From Aphis gossypii (Eukaryota; Arthropoda; Insecta; Hemiptera; Aphididae): a stretch of DNA of 64,000 nt. The notes below the pieces were generated by a model. The model had not been told where the DNA came from. It ran no database searches and saw nothing but the letters and a program-made list of their open reading frames with translations. This document shows, piece after piece, positions 1 through 9,100 of the stretch. The stretch is from the NCBI RefSeq assembly GCF_020184175.1, contig NC_065531.1:33749213-33813212 (forward strand), given 5' to 3'. Position 1 is the first letter of the stretch; every line of letters begins with the position of its first letter. Position numbers and translations under genes: made by a program.

Positions 1-220
1 GCGGACCTATAATACACTTCTGTACAAGTATATAGATACACATCTTATGTGCATTTCTAAGTCGAAAGACGATTTAACAGAATAGTTTGAGACTTCAAAG
101 CGTTGAGGTTTAAGGGCTGCATGTATAACAATGTGCAGTGGGTGTGATACATTTATATTATTACATATATATATATTTATATATATATATAGTATATAGG
201 ATAATATATGTATGTACGCA
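1..220. other. AT-rich upstream flank, no gene seen
   Basis: AT-rich sequence with a TA-rich tract at about 163-200. I see no open frame of note and no similarity to a known family. It is probably intergenic sequence upstream of the FoxD promoter. Confidence 0.5.
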
Positions 221-302
221 ACGAGAAAGAGAGATCGAAGTAGAGAGAGATAGATAGTGAGAATGAGAGAGAAACAGACGGAGAATGAAAAAGAGAAAAA
301 GC
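221..302 (+). promoter_or_regulatory. GA-rich purine tract upstream of FoxD
   Basis: Almost pure purine on the + strand, with repeated GAGAG cores (for example GAGAAAGAGAGAT, then TAGAGAGAGATAG, then GAGAGAGAAAC). In insects such tracts are typical binding sites for GAGA-factor-like proteins that keep promoters open. It lies about 100 bases upstream of a TATA-like box and 770 bases upstream of the FoxD start codon. The promoter role is inferred from motif and position only; it could be plain low-complexity sequence. Confidence 0.35.
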
Positions 303-401
303 ATTATATAATTATTTGCGTTTGCATATCATATACATATATATATATGGGTAATCTATGGTGGATATAAATAATGCGAGCGCGGCCACAGCGCGGTTGG
401 T

Positions 402-408
402 TATAAAG
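402..408 (+). promoter_or_regulatory. Candidate TATA box of the FoxD gene
   Basis: The heptamer TATAAAG stands between two GC-rich flanks (GCGCGGTTGGT before, GTGGAGGGGGG after). This is unusual here, because most TATA matches in this window lie in AT-rich sequence and mean little. Transcription would start near 430-440 and give a leader of about 640 bases. No 5' transcript end can be seen from sequence, so an alternative start nearer the CDS is equally possible, for example after the CCAATTATATA stretch at about 763-773. Confidence 0.35.
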
Positions 409-638
409 GTGGAGGGGGGTAGATAGGAGTGTGGGAGGGTGATCGAACAATCCGCATTGAGGTTGCCACCGGTTATACAGTTGGCACAATCGGAACTGCA
501 GTTTGTCTCGGACCGGAGGGATGAGCGCGCGTATACAATATTATTATATGTATATATAATATAATACAAAGGATGATTTGATCACCTAGCCGCCGCCGCC
601 GCCGTTTGTCTTTTACCGCACGCCCATTCGGCAGGATT

Positions 639-734
639 ATGCCCACACCCATCGAATTCGGGACGGCCACGCCCTCCGCATCAGCGGCCACCGCCGCGCC
701 ACCGCTACCGACGCAGTCGTCGTCGGCTCAGTGA
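639..734 (+). other. Upstream ORF 1 in FoxD leader (31 codons)
   Basis: ATG at 639 and TGA at 732-734 encode a 31-residue peptide rich in Pro, Thr, Ala and Ser, starting MPTPIEFGTATP. It is in a different frame from FoxD and ends 340 bases before its start codon. If transcription begins near 430, ribosomes would meet it first. Its composition resembles the low-complexity arms of the FoxD protein. It could be a regulatory uORF, a microprotein, or chance in a CpG-rich leader. Confidence 0.3.
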
Positions 735-906
735 TAATATCGCGCGCCACACGACAACGTGAACCAATTATATACATCGCTATAGCCACGATCGCCGCCG
801 CCGCCGCAACCGTTGTCGTCGTGGTCGTTGTCGCCGTCGGCACATCCGCTAAACACGCCTAATCTTCGTTTTCTTTTGATTTTGCGCACCAGCGCTCGGC
901 AATCCG

Positions 907-963
907 ATGTTTTTTCGCGTTCGCGAGCCAAAGTCGTTTCGCTTTTGTCCGCGACGTTCTTAA
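907..963 (+). other. Upstream ORF 2 in FoxD leader (18 codons)
   Basis: ATG at 907, stop TAA at 961-963, same frame as FoxD but closed 112 bases before its start. It encodes a short basic peptide (starts MFFRVREP). Its stop codon is the nearest upstream in-frame stop of the FoxD frame, which supports 1075 as the first usable FoxD start. No function is claimed. Confidence 0.25.
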
Positions 964-1051
964 AAAATACACGCGACCGTAATTAATACGTTTTCGTTTT
1001 CGCCTTTTTTTTTTTTTTTTTTAATTTTCAAGCCACTTTTCGTCGTCGTAC

Positions 1052-1090
1052 ATGACGTCCGAGACTGTGGCCAAATGTGCTGCGTGGTGA
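1052..1090 (+). other. Upstream ORF 3 overlapping the FoxD start codon
   Basis: ATG at 1052 opens a 12-residue ORF (MTSETVAKCAAW) ending with TGA at 1088-1090. It spans the FoxD ATG at 1075 in another frame. A ribosome using this ATG cannot reach 1075 except by leaky scanning or back-stepping, so it would lower FoxD output. The context of 1052 (GTACATGA) is weaker than that of 1075 (CCAAATGT, A at -3), which fits leaky scanning. Regulation is inferred, not shown. Confidence 0.35.
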
Positions 1091-2676
1091 TTGGCACCGC
1101 CGGCATGCAGGACGACGATCATCACCACCACCACCACCATCAGAACCGTCACCAACAACACCAACACCACCGCAGCAGCAGCAGCAGCAGCAGCAGCGGC
1201 AGCGGAAGTGCTCTGGCCACTTCGTCGCCCTCTTCCGCCGCCGCGGCCGCGGCAGCCGCCGTGTTCCTGCCCGTGTACGATTTCAGCCGCCGATATCAGG
1301 CCGCCCTGGACTCGGCGGTCATGCATCAAGTGGTCAGCCCGCTGGACCTGAGAGGCGTCGGAGCCGCGTCCGCAGCCATGGTGCAGGCCGGCTCGACGGC
1401 GGCGTCCGTGTCGCCGCCCTGCAGCGTCGGTTCGGCCGAGACCACCGACGTGAACGTCGATTCGGCCGACGACGACGACGACTACGACGCGGCAGTGGTC
1501 GCGGCCGGGTGCAACGACAACAACAACGGCGGTGGCCGCAGCAAGACCACTTCGCCGGGCGCGCAAGAGGGCGCGTGCAGCGAGGACGGCGACAAGACTT
1601 CGGCCGCCGGCAACGGATCGCCCGTCAAGCCGCCGTACAGTTACATAGCGCTGATCACCATGGCCATACTGCAGTCGCCGCACAAGAAGCTCACCCTGAG
1701 CGGCATCTGCGAGTTCATCATGTCCCGGTTCCCGTACTACCGCGACAAGTTTCCCGCCTGGCAGAACTCCATCAGACACAACCTGTCGCTAAACGACTGC
1801 TTCATCAAGATACCCCGGGAACCGGGAAACCCGGGCAAGGGCAACTACTGGACCCTGGACCCGATGGCCGAGGACATGTTCGACAACGGCAGTTTCCTGC
1901 GCAGGCGCAAGCGTTACAAGCGGATGCAGGCCCCGTCGGACTTTTTCATCCATCGCGGCGACCACCACCATCAACACCACCCGCACCATCACCATCACCA
2001 TCCGCACCACAGCCATTTCGCGGCGGCCGCCGATCCGTACTCGGTGCTACACCACCACCATCACTACCCTTACCATCATCTCGGACCGCCGCCGCTGCCG
2101 ACCCATCCCTCGCAGGCCCAGGCACAGCCCCTGCAGGGCTCGCAGTCGCAGCAACACTCGCCGCAGCCGCCGACCGCTTCCGCGCCCGCCATGCAACCCT
2201 TACAGCTTCCGGCCGCCGAGCTGGCGCGCATAACGTTCGGTCTGAACCTGCTGCACAACGGGCAAGTGGCCGCAGCCGCGGCGGCCGCGGCGGCGGCAGC
2301 GGCGTACAAGCCGCAACAGCTGTCGCAGCCTCCGCTGGTGACGCACCAGCACGGCAATCTCATTCAGCCGTCGTACGCGACCACCGTGGTGGCCGGCGGC
2401 GGTCGGTTGGCGGTCAAACAGCCGTCCACCGGGTTCAGCATCGATTCCATCATGGGCAAGAGGTCGTCGCCCGCGCCGCCGGCCAACGTGTCGCCGGCCC
2501 GGCCGGGCGGCCGTCACCCGTTGCCCGACGACGACGACGACGACGGCGGCGAAGACGATCGCAACGAACACCGCCGCCGTCACCACGACGCCGCGGTCGT
2601 CTCGCCTCAGCCGTCGGCCAGACCGAATTTCGATTCGGCCTTCACGCCGCTCCAGCAGACCACGTGGGCCAGGTGA
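1075..2676 (+). CDS. FoxD: Forkhead box transcription factor, FoxD class (fd59A/FoxD3-like)
   Basis: A 533-residue nuclear DNA-binding protein in one exon. The forkhead (winged-helix) domain spans residues about 185-283. It begins KPPYSYIALITM, has the recognition helix NSIRHNLSLNDCF at 231-243, and closes with NGSFLRRRKRYKR, which also serves as a basic nuclear-localisation stretch. The variants SPHKKLTLSGIC and LDPMAEDMFDNGSF point to the FoxD class and match insect fd59A best. Residues 453-461 (GFSIDSIMG) form an eh1-type motif, the Groucho/TLE corepressor docking site known in FoxD proteins, so repression is the likely activity. The arms are low-complexity: His runs (16-22, 297-313, 326-330), Ser (34-41), Ala (55-62, 399-410) and Asp (485-490). 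The start at 1075 is the first in-frame ATG after the stop at 961, with a good insect context (CAAATG); Met11 (ATG 1105) is an alternative. FoxD genes are usually intronless, as here. In flies fd59A acts in neural cells; that role here is inferred. Confidence 0.95.
   Translation: MCCVVIGTAGMQDDDHHHHHHHQNRHQQHQHHRSSSSSSSSGSGSALATSSPSSAAAAAAAAVFLPVYDFSRRYQAALDSAVMHQVVSPLDLRGVGAASAAMVQAGSTAASVSPPCSVGSAETTDVNVDSADDDDDYDAAVVAAGCNDNNNGGGRSKTTSPGAQEGACSEDGDKTSAAGNGSPVKPPYSYIALITMAILQSPHKKLTLSGICEFIMSRFPYYRDKFPAWQNSIRHNLSLNDCFIKIPREPGNPGKGNYWTLDPMAEDMFDNGSFLRRRKRYKRMQAPSDFFIHRGDHHHQHHPHHHHHHPHHSHFAAAADPYSVLHHHHHYPYHHLGPPPLPTHPSQAQAQPLQGSQSQQHSPQPPTASAPAMQPLQLPAAELARITFGLNLLHNGQVAAAAAAAAAAAAYKPQQLSQPPLVTHQHGNLIQPSYATTVVAGGGRLAVKQPSTGFSIDSIMGKRSSPAPPANVSPARPGGRHPLPDDDDDDGGEDDRNEHRRRHHDAAVVSPQPSARPNFDSAFTPLQQTTWAR
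1172..1197 (+). repeat. (GCA)n trinucleotide run inside FoxD CDS
   Basis: An uninterrupted GCA/AGC repeat of about nine units encodes the Ser run at residues 34-41. It is a likely site of length polymorphism between alleles. Shorter CAC/CAT (about 1119-1140), GCC/GCG (2272-2302) and GAC (2527-2544) runs behave similarly. Confidence 0.7.
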
Positions 2677-2826
2677 TGATCCGGCCGCCTCCGCGATCAT
2701 GTGTCACTCGACGCGTGATAATACTTATCGTGTATAATATCATTGTCTTTTCCGTATATTATACTGTTCCGTTATGCGGAGGCTTTGGTGCCGAACGATT
2801 GTGGTACCAACAGCTCGTCAGAGGTA

Positions 2827-2832
2827 AATAAA
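2827..2832 (+). terminator. AATAAA poly(A) signal downstream of FoxD
   Basis: First AATAAA after the stop codon, 150 bases downstream, followed by a T-rich stretch (TTTGTTTATT). It would give a short 3' UTR. The same place carries a splice-donor-like GAG|GTAAAT (GT at 2824-2825), so a longer spliced 3' UTR is an alternative. AATAAA is common in AT-rich DNA, so the support is modest. Confidence 0.45.
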
Positions 2833-3168
2833 AATATTGTCATTATAATTTGTTTATTCAACTGTTGATGATCACATTTGATTATGTTTTTATTATTGGT
2901 AATTTAGGTCTACAATATCGATATGGTAATCACGAGTTAATATTATAATAAATAGTTATCGATTAACCTTACACAGTGGCACGGTTAACCATTATGGACC
3001 GTGATGCACAATATATATTTCAGTACCTATTCTTTATCCCCTTCATTTAGTCTATTTAATATAATGTATAAATATTATGTGACTGTATCTATTTTAATTT
3101 GTGTTTCATGTTATTGGTAAAATTTATGTATCCAACTACTCCCCCCCCCGCAAAAAGAAATTTCCACC

Positions 3169-3186
3169 ATGACGCTTAGGCGTCAT
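3169..3186. repeat. Perfect 7-bp inverted repeat (ATGACGC/GCGTCAT)
   Basis: The arms ATGACGC and GCGTCAT flank a TTAG loop, making a perfect hairpin in otherwise AT-rich DNA. It follows a C9 run at 3141-3149. Each arm contains TGACG, a CRE/ATF-type half site, so it could be a binding site or a transposon-end relic. No target-site duplication was recognised. Confidence 0.4.
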
Positions 3187-3949
3187 AAAACACCGTTCGC
3201 CATGCCACTGTTTGTATGCACTTATACCCTATTCCTATGTAATAATTATAAATTGTTGAGTTTCGTTTTTAAAAATTAATTTTTATGAATAAATAATCAA
3301 AATCAGATGTATGCTTTTATAAACAATTTGATAAAATAATAACTTTTGGTAAATTATTATAAACTTTGTCACAATAATTAAATATCTATAATTGTTGATA
3401 ATCAGTATAGGTATAGGTAAATAGTAGGAACTTATTAACTAATGTATTGCAGAAGAATCAATTTATTTTTAAGAATTTTCGTTTTGTTTTATCAAAATTG
3501 TATTGTTAATGCTTTGGAAAAATTAGTCATCCATGTAATTACTGACAAATTACGTTTTGCATTATATATTAATGTAGTACTTCAATGTATTTACTTAAAA
3601 ATTAGAATGAACATGGACCTTAACACTTAATAGATTATTGTAACTCATCAATTTATAGTATTTTGCTCTTTTGATAGATCATGTAGATACGTAGTTAAAA
3701 TTTTCACTGTTGTATAGATGTGTCAAAATTAAATTTTATGTGGAGATGCGATTATTTTGACCTCTAATTCTAAATATATTTTGTAATTTATTAGTTTATA
3801 TAACTATACATATATTACTACATTTTAAACTAATTTTCGCTAAAATTAATGTATCATATATTATAAAAATATAATAAATTTTAGTTATTTATCCACATTT
3901 TACTCGAGAAAAAATGAACAAACATATAACGCAGTGCTATAATGGTGTA

Positions 3950-4090
3950 TCTCGATTTTTATATAATACAGTACATCTAACGACGAAATTAAGACAATAA
4001 GTTTAAAACCATTGTTGAGGATTAGAGAATCTGTAATAAATTCGACTTTTCTTGAAATCGGTTCAGTAGTTTTTGAGATTAGCACATTTA
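3950..4090 (-). repeat. Probable fragment of a dispersed insect repeat
   Basis: Read on the - strand, 4055-4075 gives AAAACTACTGAACCGATTT. This is close to the 'aactactggaccgattt' phrase that recurs in interspersed repeats of many insect genomes. The surrounding 140 bases are less AT-biased than their flanks. The family cannot be assigned without a repeat library. Confidence 0.35.
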
Positions 4091-4914
4091 AACATAATAC
4101 CTACACAAAAACATTACAAATGCTTCTTCAGATTTATACAATCTATAAACGATTATAATAGTAAATATATAATATATTTTCGTTATTAACTTGCCTTTAT
4201 AATATAGAATACCGTTTATTGTAAATCGAAGTAAATGAGTTCATGGTATAATTATAGCTTATACAATATTAGTCAAAATATTTTAACATTTTCATTGTGC
4301 GTATGAAAAGTGGTCTGTAATTTAAGTAAGGTGGGATGTTTCAATTTTGTACGATTAATACCTATAAGTTTAATTACCTACAAGCTATAAAAAAATAATA
4401 AAAATCGTTTGAGGAAAAATTGTTATTATTTCTACGCCATTAAAATTAATTTTTTAAAGACTAATAAAAAATGTATGTGGTATTTACGGTTTACACTAAA
4501 CATTTTTTTTTTAATTTCATCAAAAAAAATATGTTAAGAATTTATTATCTATTTATTTAAAGTTACAGGCCCTATTTATAAAAATTAAAAATATATACAT
4601 TTCCAACTTCAAAATAATTTGTAAATTTTCGTGATATGGATGACATAATAAACAGATCAAAATCTTAATTTCTCACTGTTATAAACAAACATTGTAACTA
4701 TATAATATTTTCTATAATTTTAAGTGCAACATCTTACAATGATTTTTACTTTATTAGATTTACAAGGTTTTTGATTAAAAAACCGAAATGTTATCAACAT
4801 AAATTAAAAATTCAAACATTTTAAAATGTATATAATTACATAAGCCTAATAACCAATAGGTGACAGCTTAAGAATAGTGAAAAGATATTTTGAAGATTGT
4901 AGTATGTCTAGTAG

Positions 4915-5165
4915 CTAATATTTTATATTTCATCATATTTTATGAAAATTTCAAGTATCTCCAATTGTTTCTACGGATATTAATTTTTAAATTACAATTA
5001 TGTACTAAACAACATTTACTTATAAGTTCCTTCTCCTACAAAGGTACTAACTACATCAAATTTGCTACCAGGGAACACTACATAAAAGTTGAATATAGAA
5101 GCGATTTTTCTTACGATACTATTGCTAAAAATGATAAACGCAGACACAGAAAAAATAAATAAATA
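4915..5165 (+). repeat. Dispersed AT-rich repeat, copy A
   Basis: Contains GAAAATTTCAAGTATCT (about 4944-4960) followed by TTGTTTCTACGG, then ACATAAAAGTTGAATATAG (from about 5079) and TACGATACTATTGCTAAAAATGATAAAC. The first phrase recurs, diverged, on the opposite strand near 31440 and 60640. The open frame across it (4890-5162) starts at TTG, not ATG, and is not a credible protein. The overall form is that of an old non-autonomous interspersed element of aphid-type genomes. Confidence 0.45.
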
Positions 5166-6070
5166 TACCATACTTTTGTAAAACCAATACGTTTACTGTT
5201 TTTCTTAAATATCAAATTATATAAATAATATTATTTAATAAAGACATTCAATTTTACAATCTATAAAACTGTTTTAATAAGACGATTGAAAATTCTATTA
5301 TTATGTATCAACATGATTGCCGGTTGGTTACTACTGGACAAAATGTATTATTGATTGATCGATATAATAAAAATACGTAATTTACTAACTCTATAGGTGT
5401 ACATGAATTTCTGATAAATTGGTTTTAATATTTCCCATATTTTTAATATTAATCGCCTTACTAAATTGTATCTAATATAAATATAATAGGTATTACACCT
5501 ATTAATATTAGTTGTATTTTTTATATATTACCATTGTATTATCGAGTTACCAATATTTTTAATAATATAAATACAATTATTTAGTGTTGTAATGATTTAA
5601 ACATAACTATAATTTTTGTTTAACTTTTATTTTTCAGCATTAGAAAATCGAAGATTCGTAAAGTTGACATTCAAACGAATTGCACTGATGCATAGCCAGT
5701 GGCGATTTCTCATCTAGTCTCAATTTGCCCAACAACCCTTATACAGACGTATAATATACAATACTTATATAATAATACATATACTTATTTATATCTTAAA
5801 AATACGATTTAGTATAATATAGTAATAATAATAAAAATAATAGTGCAATACATTTTAATTATTATAGAATCTATTGATATTATTATTATTATTATCATTA
5901 TTATCTATTGAAAACACTATTATAATATTGTACATAGCGCCTATATATTTATATATGATTCTTGTTACCAAATATTCTTATCATATTATTGTTTTTTATT
6001 ATTATTATTTTTATTTATTGTCGTAGTCTTTAGAAGACATGTAGAATACTGTGTAAATACTTATTACTAC

Positions 6071-6101
<31 letters not shown>

Positions 6102-9100
6102 GAACGTTCGTAGAGAAAAAAGGAATGTAATGATTTTTAAACTTATATAATTATATAAATTTATTACAAATTCACTGTTTATGTATTACATAATAATATT
6201 ATAATGTTATTAAACGTATTCCTTGTACACCTACATTATATATATATATACATATATGTATGAATGATGATAAAATATAATGATACGTTTATAGGTACGT
6301 CACATCATGATTATATATGTATATTAAACAAAATGAGTCAGTTAGTGTAATTTATTTATTTTAAGTGCTGTGTTATTTTAGAACAATAAGAGAAAACGTT
6401 TAAAATAAAAACAATAAACGATCGTTTCGTTAAAATAAAATTAGTGTATATTATTTCTTCCTCTTCGTCAACCACCGAGTTGATGTCGAGACCGTCCTCC
6501 GTCTCGACCGTTTTCTTTTGATGCGTACAAACGCACTCACTCCCTCACTCTCGCACACACACATACACACGTAGATACTCCCTAACACATACACAACTTC
6601 ACTAAAAATACATATTACATAACATTGGCGATGTGACACGTGACAACGTGTTTACAAGTAGGTACTGCGCTACTGCTGTGCTACAGCAGGATAGACACCC
6701 TAGCCAGGACGACGACAATATTATTGTATTATAACTCGTGATTAAGTTTAACCTATGCATATTGACGTACGCTGCCTTGTGTCCTTGCTCGATGCACATT
6801 TACAGCTGAATGAAAATCAATAATTCAAATGTAATATACCTTCTCGTATTTTTTATATTATGTTATAATAATTAGGGGTAAACTAAACATTGTTTTATAA
6901 ATGACAACAAAATGAAAATAAAAAAAGTTAAAACAATTGAATTTAAATCATGTATTATGAAATCGAACAAAATTGTTTTTGATCTTGATAGAAATGATCT
7001 ACTATTTATATTCAAACTCAAATTGTCAAAATTGAATGCTCTACGTCTACGATTTGACCGTAACACAAATGTATACCGACCGAAGGAACTCTTAATCTCA
7101 ACTGATGTAGTTGATGCGAATTTCGTTTTTACCATGTCCGAAATAGTGATACAGTCTGTAATAATGTTTCATTTTTTTCACAATAGACTGTAGATTTATT
7201 CCAATTAGTATTATTAAAAACCAATGGACTTACAGATCGGACGATTATATTACTTATAATAATTATGTACTTATTACATTTTTATTTTGTACACGCATGC
7301 TATGTTGAACTGTTTTAATATTAGACTTTATATGCAAACTGAAAATGGTTTTGTTTTTGAAGCTTAAATGTGCAATTAGAATTTATAATATCATTAATAT
7401 AGTTGATATATATAGTCGTAGAGAGTACTTATAAATTATAACCAAGAATCTAAAAGTAATGAAAATATACGAAATTTAAAGATTACTCGTATAAATTATT
7501 AATACATATACAAAAACGACTAAAATTATTTATAAAATCAAAATAATATTATATTTAAAAGATGGTAGGTATCTCTTAATGTAGTATTACGTAAAAGTGT
7601 AAATAAACATAAGTAACGATTTATACATTTTATTTTCTATCATAACAACTTCTTAAGACACTAAGTAAGACAAGTTTCCATTTAAAAATTTAAAATTGGG
7701 TTTCGGATCACAAATATGCATGCTGTTACTAATACGTATAACTTATGTCTTATGTGTCACCATGATTAGCTCAACGCTCGGTTTTACAATGACTTATTAA
7801 ACCTTTTATATATACCTATCATGATATTATTATAATGTTGTTGTAACACAGTTGCCGTCATGCGTAATCTTTTTCAATTATGCCCGCCGTCGTTTTGTTT
7901 TTACATTGTCTGGCGGCTAAGTTTTTTTTTTTTACATACCACGTATACCATGATAGTACATAATAATAATTATGCTAGACGGACGAACACTGCATTTTTT
8001 TTTTTTTTTTTGTAGAATACAATACGAAAACACTTATTATAATAACAGCAAATAAACAAATTTATTCACTATAACAGTAAATTTAGAATATTAATTATAA
8101 GACAATGAATAACCTACTACATCGATTAAAAAAAAGTTATCATTTAATATTAAATACAATTTATAAGTTACTAACTTGATAATGATAAACAATTTTGAAT
8201 ACTATACATTTTATAATTTTAAAATTTAAAACAATAATAGAAATATTTATTATGTATCGTATGTAATTAATTATACAATCTTAAATTCTTTTTTTATTAT
8301 TTTTCATGTCTCGTACGATAATTATATTATAGTATTAGACTATTATACCTTTGTTGTTTTTAAATCGCATATTATATTCTCGTTAAACACACTCACTGTC
8401 ATGTAAATATATAATTGACTTGGTTGTTGTTGTTTTGTTTCGTCTATTAATATAATAACTTATTATCAGTTAACTTTATAATATCACAATAAGGAGTAAA
8501 CATTATTTAGTTATTTAAATGATTAATGAAGTTCATTAAATGTCTAATTGTTGTTATGTTTCATTAATAATTTATCTTTATTTACACGTTTCATATATTC
8601 TTAAAAATATCACAATGACGATCGATATTCTTTAATAATATACAAATAATAGATAGACAATATAATACCTATGTCAAAAAAAAAAAAACTAAATAATATA
8701 ACATTTAACTTTTGTAGACATTTTTAACCGATAATTGTTTAACAGGTAAGTTTGTAAAAACTATTCGATTATTATATTTATCATTACATTTTTTTTGTAA
8801 TTAGTATAATATATTTTATCAATGTTTAGTATGTAAGATTATAAAAGTCGTTGTAATTATCTCGACGTGTACATTTAATGAAACAATTATATGTTACTTT
8901 ATACAACTTTAACGCCATTTCAAATACACACAAATTGATAGTGTACCCACTACCTAAATATTCATATAGCTATATATCTATATACATTATACATATATTA
9001 TATGTTTTATAATATGGTGCGATATACATGTTTATGTTAACAGTATATGAATTACTGAAACATTATTATTGATTCTAATGTTCAATTATTAGTTTGATCA

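Larger units (their letters stand above)
560..1074 (+). promoter_or_regulatory. CpG-rich FoxD leader/proximal promoter
   Basis: This stretch is rich in CCG/CGC/GTCG trinucleotides and CpG, unlike the AT-rich flank before 560. It ends in a T-run (1005-1022) followed by the short sequence leading to the FoxD start. An in-frame stop at 961-963 shows the FoxD frame does not extend further upstream as one exon. It holds several upstream ATG-initiated ORFs (listed separately). Minus-strand open frames here (473-691, 637-843, 728-931) follow from the GC-rich repeats and are not credible genes. Confidence 0.5.
2833..4900. other. AT-rich intergenic DNA
   Basis: No coding signal: the few open frames (such as 3442-3630 + and 3900-4085 -) are short and of background composition. 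Visible items are a nine-base C run (3141-3149), a small perfect hairpin (3169-3186) and a dispersed-repeat motif near 4055-4075, all listed separately. Confidence 0.6.

Noticed and set aside
1021..1779. 252-codon antisense frame opposite FoxD
   Set aside because: It is the mirror of FoxD GC-rich codons and homopeptide runs; its Val/Gly/Arg-rich product has no domain.
2200..2700. 166-codon - strand frame at the FoxD 3' end
   Set aside because: Antisense shadow of GC-rich coding sequence.
1077..2831. 584-codon frame overlapping FoxD in another + frame
   Set aside because: Product is Arg/Pro/Gln-rich shadow of FoxD, with no recognisable domain and a start two bases from the real one.
4890..5162. 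90-codon + frame
   Set aside because: Begins at TTG, lies inside a dispersed repeat, AT-rich background composition.
6872..7193. Pair of opposite-strand frames of about 90 codons
   Set aside because: No family recognised; mirrored open frames and background composition. The + one has an ATG, so it is only weakly rejected.
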